16,139 nt of DNA from Prevotellaceae bacterium UBA1710 (GCA_002317355.1 DCJC01000080.1:1-16139); one strand, 5' to 3'. Counted from the first letter of the stretch, positions 7,131-13,632 are shown. A program made the numbers and translations. Notes: a model not told the origin generated them from the sequence alone.

Positions 7131-7703
7131 ATGAAAAAAACTATAAAATTGGCAGTCTTTGTAAGTGGAGGCGGCACGAACCTTGAGAATATCATAGGAT
7201 ACTTCAAGAATGATCCTGAGGTAGTGGTTTCGGTAGTGGTTAGTAATAAGGCTGATGCCTATGCTCTTACTCGCGCCAAGAATCATGGAGTGCCTAATTG
7301 TATCATTACTCGCAAGCAATTTGAAGAGGATCAGCAGCTCGTCATGAGTACTATTAAGGATTGTGACTATATCATCCTTGCTGGCTTCCTCGTTCGCATT
7401 CCTGAATATATGATTGAGGCATATCCAAGGCAGATCATTAATATCCATCCAGCTCTCTTGCCTAAGTATGGCGGCAGAGGTATGTACGGACATCATGTGC
7501 ATGAGGCTGTAAAGGCTGCAGGCGAGAAGGAGTCGGGTATCACTATCCACTTCGTCAATAACGAACTTGATGCCGGTGAGCACATCGCTCAGTTCCGTGT
7601 GGCTCTCACAGATGAGGATACTCCTGATACTATCGCAGAGAAGATTCACGTGCTTGAGCAGGCAAACTTCCCTCAGGTGATTGAGAGCGTGATTAAGGGG
7701 TGA
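7131..7703 (+). CDS. purN: Phosphoribosylglycinamide formyltransferase (GAR transformylase)
   Basis: A 190-residue cytoplasmic enzyme that transfers a formyl group from 10-formyltetrahydrofolate to GAR in the third step of de novo purine synthesis. The phosphate-binding loop is VSGGGTNLENI (11-21). The catalytic triad of the family is present: N104 and H106 in INIHPALLPKYGG, and D147 in NNELDAGEH. The folate-binding region ILAGFLVRIP (82-91) is also clear. Length matches the short bacterial PurN. The ATG at 7131 is preferred over the TTG at 7086, because that TTG is part of the -7 promoter box and the residues before MKKTIKLAVF have no family counterpart. An A-rich stretch (AAAGAAAAAG) takes the place of a Shine-Dalgarno site. 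It is monocistronic, ending at a strong terminator shared with the convergent helicase. Confidence 0.96.
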   Translation: MKKTIKLAVFVSGGGTNLENIIGYFKNDPEVVVSVVVSNKADAYALTRAKNHGVPNCIITRKQFEEDQQLVMSTIKDCDYIILAGFLVRIPEYMIEAYPRQIINIHPALLPKYGGRGMYGHHVHEAVKAAGEKESGITIHFVNNELDAGEHIAQFRVALTDEDTPDTIAEKIHVLEQANFPQVIESVIKG

Positions 7704-7726
7704 TAGCGAAATAGCTTATAGCGAAT

Positions 7727-7796
7727 AGCAGATGGCAGATAGCATCGAAATTTCGAATTGTCGATTTCTCGAAAAGCTATCTGCCATCTGCTTTTT
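7727..7796 (+). terminator. 17-bp stem terminator between convergent purN and helicase genes
   Basis: Bases 7727-7743 pair perfectly with 7776-7792 (17 pairs), followed by a T run at 7792-7796. The 32-base loop contains the palindrome TCGAAATTTCGA, which can extend the fold. It begins 24 bases after the purN stop. The same stem could serve the helicase on the minus strand, though the T run on that side is poor. Confidence 0.85.
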
Positions 7797-7802
7797 GCCA
7801 CC

Positions 7803-10553
7803 TTAAGAGAACTTATCCATTACAGGCTTGAGGAATGGAGAAACCACGCGGTCGAATACTCTTCCATATTTGTTGATGAATTTCTCTGAAAGACTTATAT
7901 ATAGGCGCTTCTTTGCTCGCGAGAGAGCCACATAGAGTTTGCGGGCGTCTTCTTCCTTCTGATTGATTGTGGTGGCTGCAAAACTTGGATAACGACCATC
8001 AACGGCATCAAAGACGATAACATTATCAAACTCTAATCCCTTAGCCTTATGTACCGTGGAAACGTATATTTTCTCCTTTATAAAACTTGAATTGCAGAGG
8101 TCGGCTTCACGAAGTGTGTTGATTTCTGCTCCGTAATGCTGAAGCTGAAGAATAAGCTCTGGGTACTTCTCGCTATCAATCAAGTCATTGTCGATATACG
8201 AGCAGATGTAGTCGAGTTTCTCAACCGTTTGGACGAGTTTATCACTAACCAAAGCATCGTGAATATAACGCAATTCGTTGCTGAAGATAGTGCCATCGAT
8301 AGGCTCTGCAAGAGGCTTGTAAAGCAGATCGTGAGTGTGATGATAGAGTGGGGCGTAGTTCTTCTGAAGTTTGGCACCAGCATTTATCACTGTCTCACGT
8401 TCAAGGAGCGCATTCTGATGAGGAATGAGTGCCTTAGCCTTCTCGTAGCAGTAGTCAACGAGGCTCTTCGTAGCAAACACATCATCATCTGCAAGGTGCG
8501 AGTTCTGACCTTCGAGATTGAGAGTTGCAAGAAGGTGCTTAAGCTTGTGCACACGGAGGTAAGGTTCGAGAAGTCGGATGAGACGAAGACTATCAAAGCC
8601 TCTCCCCCCGCCTTCCCCCGTAGGGAGGGAGCCGATTCGATCAAGGCTACTATATCTTTTTATGTTAGAGAGGAGGATGTTGATATCAAAATCAGCATTA
8701 TGAGCCAATAGGACGGCATCCTTGGCAAACTCGGCAAAGCGTGTGAGAGCGTCTTCGTGAGAGAGGATTTCTGCCGTTTTCCTTTCCTCAATAATAGGGT
8801 TCACGATGTCGCCAAGCATGACAGGAATAGTGCGCTCGGTTTCAATATGCACCATGAATTTCCCGAGAACTTCCTTGCCACGGATTCGCATAGCGGCAAT
8901 CTGTATGATGTCGTCACGGAAAGTGTCAAGCCCTGTTGTCTCGGTATCGAAAATCACGATATCCTCGTTCTCGTAGGCATTTACAAACTGCTGAGTGAGA
9001 GGAGGTGTGCCAATGGTGAGAAGTTCGGAAGGCGATATGCCGTTGGCGATAAGCTGATGCACGATATCCCTTGCTTCGTATGCCGTATGAGTGCATTTCG
9101 CTCCTTGCATAATGCGTGACCAGGCAATCATATTCGTATCAGATTGTACTGCTGTGAAGTGAGAGAAAAGGAACTTCATGTCAGTCGTTGAGAACAAATC
9201 AGTGCCCGAAATCTTGAAATGTGGCAAGTCGAAATCATTAAGTTGCTCGCTGATAGCATCGGCATCTGCATTAGATATCGTTACGATAGCCGTTGTTTCT
9301 TCTGGATTATTCCTTAGCCAGTTGCCCGCCTGCGATGCCACCAGCTTTATCTCATCGTCCATGGTGTTGGCGTAGATGAAGCATGTCGCATTTTCTGCCT
9401 TATCGTCGTTTGTTGGCTGTGGAAGAATGGCTGGATCAATGCCCAATACATCTTGCGCGTACCTATTATATATATCGAGGAGATATCGTGGCGAACGGTG
9501 GTTTTGAGCGAGATGATGAATGCCTTTTGAGGCTTTTTCTTCTTTTGAAGCAGGAGTGCAACGCTCGCGAAGCATGTCGAGAGTAGATAGTTTCGCACCC
9601 ATGAAAGAGAATATTGCCTGCTGTTCGTCACCGAGGTATAGAATGCACTCTCCCTTGCTTATCTGGTCGATGATTGCCATCTGCAGAGGATTGAGATCCT
9701 GCACCTCGTCCACCTGAATCCAAGACCGCTTGACGGCTTCAAGGAATGCCTTTGCCTCGGGCTTCTCGCTTGTGGAAGCTGCCACGAGAGCATCGTAGGC
9801 ACGAAGCAGAACGTCATTGAAGTCCATGAGGTTGTTGGTCTTCTTGTATTGTGCGTAGCCATGCGCAAGACGTAGTTTTGTGAGCGTATTAGTCACTTGC
9901 TGACGATATGCTGCATAGTTAGCGTAAGTGGCTGTCTGCAGATCGTTTATAGCGGTCAGATAGACATCTGCATGCTCGTACATGTCGTTCATCATCTCAA
10001 CCGTGAACTCCTTGCGATATGCCGTGCATACCATTCGCATAGCGTTCAGGTCATCCTTGTTGAGGCACTCTGGATGTAATCTGATACCCTTAGGATGCTT
10101 ATGGTTAATCTGATGCATCATCTGCGAGAAATGTATGCAGTCAAACATCTCATGCGATCTCTTGAAGTCGGCTGCCACTTGCTCCTCATCCTGATTTGAG
10201 AGGCGCGAGAGAATGCTGAGAGCGTCATCATCATCAATGATACTGGTGTTTGAAGGTACGAGGGTGTGATCCATCAGCATCCTCATGCAATAGCGATGGA
10301 TGTTGCCGACAAACAAATCCTTGATGTCGGGATCGCTGATAGTCTGCGAGATACGTTCGGCCATACCCCTTGCAGCGCGATTGGTGAACGTGAGACAGAG
10401 CATATCTCCATAAGGCACTCCGTGCTCGTTGTGGGCCATGCGTATGCGCTCGGAGAGAATCTGTGTCTTGCCGCATCCTGGAGGGGCGAGCACGAGATGA
10501 TGTCCTTGTGTTATATTGATGATTTCCTGTTGACTATAGTCGGGTGTGAACAT
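7803..10553 (-). CDS. UvrD/PcrA-like SF1 helicase with an inserted DnaQ-like 3'-5' exonuclease
   Basis: A 916-residue protein. Helicase motifs: QQEIINI (Q motif), Walker A APPGCGKT (23-30), TFTNRAARGM (56-64), Walker B VDEVQD (281-286), GDEQQAIFSFMGA (308-320), motif IV near 421-440, VSTVHKAKGLEFDNV (831-845) and YVALSRAKKRLY (874-885, arginine R879). Between motifs IV and V, where PcrA/UvrD carry their 2B domain, sits a complete DEDDh exonuclease: FDTETTG (D536, E538), HNADFD (D623), and H686-x-A-x-x-D691. It probably unwinds and trims DNA in repair. Residues about 636-652 (SLDRIGSLPTGEGGGRG) interrupt the exonuclease between motifs II and III and are encoded by a GC-rich repeat in frame. 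The gene is transcribed divergently from the aldo/keto reductase. Confidence 0.93.
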   Translation of the reverse strand: MFTPDYSQQEIINITQGHHLVLAPPGCGKTQILSERIRMAHNEHGVPYGDMLCLTFTNRAARGMAERISQTISDPDIKDLFVGNIHRYCMRMLMDHTLVPSNTSIIDDDDALSILSRLSNQDEEQVAADFKRSHEMFDCIHFSQMMHQINHKHPKGIRLHPECLNKDDLNAMRMVCTAYRKEFTVEMMNDMYEHADVYLTAINDLQTATYANYAAYRQQVTNTLTKLRLAHGYAQYKKTNNLMDFNDVLLRAYDALVAASTSEKPEAKAFLEAVKRSWIQVDEVQDLNPLQMAIIDQISKGECILYLGDEQQAIFSFMGAKLSTLDMLRERCTPASKEEKASKGIHHLAQNHRSPRYLLDIYNRYAQDVLGIDPAILPQPTNDDKAENATCFIYANTMDDEIKLVASQAGNWLRNNPEETTAIVTISNADADAISEQLNDFDLPHFKISGTDLFSTTDMKFLFSHFTAVQSDTNMIAWSRIMQGAKCTHTAYEARDIVHQLIANGISPSELLTIGTPPLTQQFVNAYENEDIVIFDTETTGLDTFRDDIIQIAAMRIRGKEVLGKFMVHIETERTIPVMLGDIVNPIIEERKTAEILSHEDALTRFAEFAKDAVLLAHNADFDINILLSNIKRYSSLDRIGSLPTGEGGGRGFDSLRLIRLLEPYLRVHKLKHLLATLNLEGQNSHLADDDVFATKSLVDYCYEKAKALIPHQNALLERETVINAGAKLQKNYAPLYHHTHDLLYKPLAEPIDGTIFSNELRYIHDALVSDKLVQTVEKLDYICSYIDNDLIDSEKYPELILQLQHYGAEINTLREADLCNSSFIKEKIYVSTVHKAKGLEFDNVIVFDAVDGRYPSFAATTINQKEEDARKLYVALSRAKKRLYISLSEKFINKYGRVFDRVVSPFLKPVMDKFS
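8598..8648 (-). repeat. GC-rich hairpin repeat embedded in frame in the helicase-exonuclease gene
   Basis: On the plus strand this segment contains CCCCCCGCC and CCTTCCCCCGTAGGGAGGG, a near-palindromic G/C block quite unlike the surrounding coding sequence. It resembles the intergenic CCCCCGAAGGGGG hairpin at 5456-5468. In the minus-strand frame it reads as a low-complexity peptide (GSLPTGEGGGRG) and leaves the downstream FDSLRL motif in frame. I infer insertion of an intergenic-type repeat into the gene. Confidence 0.7.
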
Positions 10554-10578
10554 AAGCTTTATTTTTCGGATTTAAGGA

Positions 10579-10586
10579 CAAAGGTA
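10579..10586 (-). promoter_or_regulatory. -7 box of the helicase gene
   Basis: Read on the minus strand this is TACCTTTG, an exact TAnnTTTG match, 25 bases before the helicase ATG. No good TTTG lies 18-21 bases upstream; the corresponding place reads TTTTAC. The box sits between the helicase and the divergent reductase, 43 bases from the reductase -7 box. Confidence 0.55.
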
Positions 10587-10607
10587 GAAAAATATTTCGT
10601 AAAAGCC

Positions 10608-10637
10608 TTTGTTTTTATGGAAAAATGAGTACCTTTG
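10608..10637 (+). promoter_or_regulatory. Promoter of the aldo/keto reductase gene
   Basis: TTTG (10608-10611), 18 bases, then TACCTTTG (10630-10637). The expected start is near 10642, giving a leader of about 25 bases before the ATG at 10667. The same TACCTTTG octamer serves the divergent helicase gene. Confidence 0.75.
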
Positions 10638-10666
10638 CACTAAATAATTCCTAAACTATTATCAAT

Positions 10667-11629
10667 ATGACACTTAGAGAACCATATATCGCCGATTCAC
10701 AACGCTATGAGAATCAGGATAGAATGTACCGCCGTTGCGGTCGTTCTGGTGTGATGCTGCCAAAGGTGAGTCTCGGTTTCTGGCATAACTTTGGTGATGC
10801 TGATCCATATCAGCGCAGTCGTGCTATTACTCATTATGCCTTTGATCATGGTGTTACGCATTTCGACCTTGCCAACAACTATGGACCTCCTTATGGTTCG
10901 GCAGAAGAGACTCTCGGCCGACTCATGGATGAGGATTTCCGACCATATCGTGATGAGCTGTTCATTTCGACCAAGGCTGGCTATGATATGTGGCCTGGAC
11001 CTTATGGCGACTGGGGTTCAAGGAAGTATCTCTTTGCAAGTCTTGAGCAGAGTCTTAAGCGCATGAAAGTGGATTATGTTGACCTCTTCTATAGTCATCG
11101 CTTTGACCCGGTTACTCCTCTTGAGGAGACTCTTCAAGCGCTTGTGGACATCGTGAAGCAGGGTAAGGCCCTCTATATCGGTATCTCCCGTTGGCCGCTC
11201 GAGGCTCTGAAGTTTGCAAAGGAATATCTTGCAGCTCGCGATGTGCCTCTGCTTATCTATCAGGATAAGTTGAATCTCATAGAGCGTGAGCCTCTTGAGG
11301 CTGGTCTTCTGGATTATTGTGCTGATAATGGTATCGGTTTCATCTCATTCTCGCCTCTTGCTCAGGGACTTCTCACCGATCGCTATCTCAATGGTATTCC
11401 TGATGATTCGCGAATGACTCACAGCCAGTTCCTGCGTCCTGAGAATCTCACTCCCGAACTCCTTGCTCAGCTTCGTGCTATGGCTGCTGAGGCTCAGGAG
11501 AAAGGTCAGAGCCTGTCAGATTCTGCTTTGCAATGGATTCTGCAGCAGCGTGGTGTTACCTCTGTTCTCGTTGGAGTGAGCAAGGTGGAGCAGATGGAGA
11601 AGAATATCAAGGCTGTGCTTGGAGTTTAG
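10667..11629 (+). CDS. yghZ: YghZ-like aldo/keto reductase
   Basis: A 320-residue (alpha/beta)8 NADPH-dependent oxidoreductase close to E. coli YghZ, which reduces L-glyceraldehyde 3-phosphate and other small aldehydes. The sequence follows YghZ closely: YRRCGRSGVMLPKVSLGFWHNFG, THFDLANNYGPPYGSAEE, STKAGYDMWPGPYGDWGSRKY and YSHRFDP. The AKR catalytic tetrad is D67, Y72, K103 and H144. NADPH-site residues lie near SVLVGVSKVEQMEKN (about 300-314). E. coli YghZ is about 346 residues; here the protein stops at KAVLGV, without the usual final helix after the cofactor site. The stop lies 26 bases before a 15-bp tandem repeat array, so repeat-linked loss of the C-terminus is possible. The symbol is by similarity; the true substrate is not known. 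Confidence 0.88.
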   Translation: MTLREPYIADSQRYENQDRMYRRCGRSGVMLPKVSLGFWHNFGDADPYQRSRAITHYAFDHGVTHFDLANNYGPPYGSAEETLGRLMDEDFRPYRDELFISTKAGYDMWPGPYGDWGSRKYLFASLEQSLKRMKVDYVDLFYSHRFDPVTPLEETLQALVDIVKQGKALYIGISRWPLEALKFAKEYLAARDVPLLIYQDKLNLIEREPLEAGLLDYCADNGIGFISFSPLAQGLLTDRYLNGIPDDSRMTHSQFLRPENLTPELLAQLRAMAAEAQEKGQSLSDSALQWILQQRGVTSVLVGVSKVEQMEKNIKAVLGV

Positions 11630-11655
11630 GTGATGGGGGAGGTTGGTGCATCGAT

Positions 11656-11744
11656 ATTCCAGTGCCCGACGTTCCTGTGCCTGGCGTTCCTGTGCCCGAC
11701 GTTCCTGTGCCCGACGTTCCTGTGCCCGACGTATAAACGTCGGG
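11656..11744. repeat. Five 15-bp tandem repeats ending in a perfect 8-bp hairpin
   Basis: The unit GTTCCTGTGCCCGAC occurs at 11686-11700, 11701-11715 and 11716-11730 exactly, with variant copies at 11656-11670 and 11671-11685. The last unit opens a hairpin: CCCGACGT (11725-11732) pairs with ACGTCGGG (11737-11744) around ATAA. GC content is far above the neighbours. The period is a multiple of three, so open frames encoding VPVPD-like or RRAQE-like repeats appear, but these look incidental. Confidence 0.85.
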
Positions 11745-11788
11745 AACGGTGGCAGGGCTTGGTTGGTATTGCCAATCGCGCCAGCATA

Positions 11789-11821
11789 ATTATCCATTAT
11801 CAATTATTAATTATCAATTAA
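11789..11821. repeat. AT-rich dispersed repeat, copy 2
   Basis: Matches 453-485 at 31 of 33 positions, in the same orientation. It lies directly before the HsdR-like gene. It is a short imperfect palindrome built on ATTATCAATTA motifs. Confidence 0.6.
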
Positions 11822-11837
11822 AAATTCGCAGAATTTT

Positions 11838-12290
11838 TTGAATTTACCTCCATACGATAAAATGAAGATTCGACAGAAGGAGGATGGCAAGACGATGGTT
11901 CTTGACATCCTTCGTCGTCGTTATGTGCGTCTCACTCCAGAGGAAATGGTGCGACAATGCTTCATTAACTATCTCATTGAGTATAAGGGATATCCGCCAG
12001 CATTGATGGGTAATGAGGTGCAACTCACAGTAGGTGAGAAGAAATTGCGTTGCGATTCAGTGCTTTATGATAACAGCATGCAGCCACGTATGATACTTGA
12101 GTATAAGGCGCCTGATATCGAGATAACGGAGAAGGTGCTGCATCAGATTCTCTCGTACAACACGCAGCTCAACGTGAAGTATCTCATCATGAGTAACGGA
12201 ACCCAGCATGTCTGCCTTCGCTTCAATGATGACTCGGGGCGCTGGGAGTTCATGCCCGAGATTCCGAATTATTGCGATCTGAAAGCTTAA
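11838..12290 (+). CDS. Stand-alone type I restriction HsdR N-terminal-like nuclease domain protein
   Basis: A 150-residue protein made up almost only of the HSDR_N_2 domain (PD-(D/E)XK fold). Motifs: LTPEEMVRQCFINYLI (33-47), D73 in KLRCDSVLYD, E88-x-K90 in MILEYKAP, and Q103-x-x-x-Y107 (QILSY), the helix motif seen in RecB/HsdR-type nucleases. No helicase motor, HsdM or HsdS gene lies nearby, so this is not a type I system. Small orphan copies are common in Bacteroidetes and their function is unknown. I start at the TTG at 11838 because NLPPYDK before the first ATG (11862) resembles the usual start of these proteins; the alternative is a 142-residue product from 11862. There is no clear Shine-Dalgarno site. 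Confidence 0.82.
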   Translation: MNLPPYDKMKIRQKEDGKTMVLDILRRRYVRLTPEEMVRQCFINYLIEYKGYPPALMGNEVQLTVGEKKLRCDSVLYDNSMQPRMILEYKAPDIEITEKVLHQILSYNTQLNVKYLIMSNGTQHVCLRFNDDSGRWEFMPEIPNYCDLKA

Positions 12291-12564
12291 TCTCACCATA
12301 GATTTTTTCTTGTGCGATAATCGGCATCGACCGCGTTCCCGTTATCGTTAATGTTTACGTGCTTGTAAGTCCGCTCTTCCACCGCTCTTGGTCCGTTCAA
12401 ACACCGCTATAGGAACGGACATTGATGCTATTGACAGCGGAGAAACAATAGATTGTGAACGGTGTTTAGAGTTAGAACTATAAATGTTGTAGTTTGCAAG
12501 GCCCTACATTTAGTTATACAAAGTGAGGTGTGAAAAGTACGCGTTCAGAGGCGTTTTCTGATGG
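12291..12564. other. Gene-free gap with overlapping inverted repeats
   Basis: No gene was seen. GTCCGTTC (12391-12398) pairs perfectly with GAACGGAC (12413-12420). The same left arm extended (CCGTTCA, 12393-12399, and AAACACCG) can instead pair with TGAACGG and CGGTGTTT at 12456-12467. CTATTG (12428-12433) pairs with CAATAG (12446-12451). CCGCTCTT occurs twice (around 12372 and 12383). The alternatives exclude one another, as in a switching RNA, but decayed repeats would look the same. Confidence 0.4.
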
Positions 12565-12843
12565 TTATGGCTTGTCTAAATACTTGTATATCAGTTTAAT
12601 TTGTGCTTTTGAAAAATATTTTTGAGTTTTACGATAATTAGTCTTTTCTAAAGCTTTCATGAGAGGTTTGCAAGTGTTGATCCAGAGAGAAAGCCGCTTT
12701 CTGGCTGCTCCAGCTGAAAGATTTGGTGCGTAGGCTTTCACGATAACACTCTTAGGCGTTACGCCCTGCCTGCGTCTTGTTGGTCTGATATATTTGCTCA
12801 TTTTGTTGATCTTTACTGAAATTTGATTCGGCAGATAGTTCAT
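12565..12843 (-). CDS. DUF4248 domain-containing protein
   Basis: A 92-residue basic protein. Residues about 35-92 match the DUF4248 pattern I know from Bacteroidetes: a [ML]A-x-LY-x-P-like start (VIVKAYAPNLSAGAARKR), a LSLWIN helix, a TGYR-like TNYRKTQKYFSKAQ turn, and the conserved end I-x-x-Y-L-[DG]-x-P (IYKYLDKP). The layout suggests a small helix-turn-helix DNA-binding protein, an inference. Such genes normally accompany VirE_N/DUF3987 and HU-like genes; here the VirE_N gene is 10 kb away and no HU or amidase gene is in view. Two starts are possible: ATG 12843, preceded by a GGGG stretch, or ATG 12801 (78 residues, MSKYIRPTRRR). A matching promoter upstream supports expression. Confidence 0.75.
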   Translation of the reverse strand: MNYLPNQISVKINKMSKYIRPTRRRQGVTPKSVIVKAYAPNLSAGAARKRLSLWINTCKPLMKALEKTNYRKTQKYFSKAQIKLIYKYLDKP

Positions 12844-12877
12844 TGCCCCGCTGCTATATAATTATACACGCAACGTG

Positions 12878-12909
12878 CAAAAATTGGGTTCCCTCTATGT
12901 TCCCACAAA
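12878..12909 (-). promoter_or_regulatory. Promoter of the DUF4248 gene
   Basis: On the minus strand TTTG (12909-12906) is followed after 20 bases by AATTTTTG (12885-12878), 7 of 8 matches to TAnnTTTG. The expected start is near 12872, leaving about 28 bases before ATG 12843. Confidence 0.55.
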
Positions 12910-12964
12910 GTTCCGTGTACTAAGACTCTCTGCTCATCCTTTCAATTCCACATTACCCCAAAAA

Positions 12965-13270
12965 CTTTCAAACTTTCAATCTTTCAATAAAAAAATGGAC
13001 ACGCATACTTTTACCCATCAGGAAGTGTGATTATAACTTCTAATTATTATTATATATATTTATTATAAATATATATAATAATAATTAGACTCTATTTCTA
13101 CATAAAAACAGGTGGGTGCATATTTTTTAGCTGAAAGATTGAAAGATTTGAAAGAATATTGTGTAACGTGCAGTAAATCAAGGTTATATAAATCTTTTGG
13201 TTGTCTTTCAATTATCTTTCTTTCAATTGAAAGAAAAGTAAAAAAAACTTTCAAAACTTTCAAATCTTTC
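12965..13270. repeat. CTTTCAA/T octamer arrays in both orientations
   Basis: Three octamers (CTTTCAAA, CTTTCAAT, CTTTCAAT) run at 12965-12988. Their inverted counterpart, with a 1-base insertion, lies at 13132-13154. More units occur at 13204-13236, where TTTCTTTCAATTGAAAGAAA (13217-13236) is a perfect 20-bp palindrome, and at 13246-13270. The first two arrays flank the 51-base AT palindrome. Repeats are too short and lack spacers for CRISPR; they look like iterons or protein-binding sites. No credible protein gene lies in 12844-13802. Confidence 0.7.
13039..13089. repeat. Perfect 51-base AT palindrome (25-bp arms, 1-base centre)
   Basis: Bases 13039-13063 and 13065-13089 are exact reverse complements around T13064. 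Only the outermost few positions contain G or C; the rest is A/T, mostly ATT and AT steps. Such a palindrome could extrude as a cruciform or form a very long RNA hairpin. Confidence 0.95.
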
Positions 13271-13441
13271 TGTGAAATATTGTGCCTGAAAACGGGTCTT
13301 CAGAAATTTGGATGATAGCATAATCCATCACTCCAAATGCCTGATGAACCAAAAATGCTCCCTGCGGTCGTAAAAATGGCCCCTCCCTGTTGCCGAATGG
13401 ATTTTTTACGCCTTAAGGCGCTATTTTGAATTCTGTTTTGT

Positions 13442-13568
13442 CTTGTTTATGTCTTCCAGTAGTCTGATGTGATTGTTTACTGGGAGCCACAAAGCTCACA
13501 AGGAAACAAGTATATCTGACTACAAGGGATGGCAATAAGCCAGACCTATAACGGAAGACATTAACAAG
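13442..13568 (+). ncRNA. Candidate structured small RNA (6S-like architecture)
   Basis: The segment folds into one rod. Closing stem: 13442-13447 with 13563-13568, one T-T mismatch, then 13449-13457 with 13553-13561 (15 pairs). Upper stem: 13459-13467 with 13515-13523 (8 of 9), continued by 13468-13471/13511-13514 (two G-T) and 13473-13478/13504-13509. Apical hairpin: GAGC (13484-13487) with GCTC (13494-13497). On the 3' side, between the stems, TGGC (13530-13533) pairs with GCCA (13539-13542). A closing stem, a lopsided bubble with a 3' hairpin and a long irregular arm is the general build of 6S RNA; a Bacteroidales-1 type RNA is another possibility. I could not confirm either family, and no consensus promoter precedes it. 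Strand is set by the T-rich downstream terminator. Confidence 0.55.
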
Positions 13569-13632
13569 TATTTTGCTTTACTATTTATTTCCGAGTATCC
13601 CCATGCTTTTTTTCACTGATCCAACAAACTTC

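Noticed and set aside
11516..11803. Frames encoding RRAQE or VPVPD repeats around 11656-11730
   Set aside because: They exist only because the 15-bp tandem repeat has a period divisible by three; there is no start context or non-repeat domain.
11838..12290. A type I restriction-modification system
   Set aside because: Only the HsdR N-terminal domain is present; no motor domain, HsdM or HsdS is encoded in the window.
12965..13270. CTTTCAA arrays considered as a CRISPR array
   Set aside because: Units are 8 bases, mostly directly abutting, on both strands, without unique spacers and without cas genes.
13112..13315. A 67-codon plus-strand frame in the gap upstream of nif3
   Set aside because: Its sequence is largely the CTTTCAA arrays translated; no ribosome site or promoter.
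13409..13420. Perfect palindrome CGCCTTAAGGCG as a terminator
   Set aside because: It has no loop bases beyond the AT centre and no gene ends nearby; the T run lies upstream rather than downstream on the plus strand.
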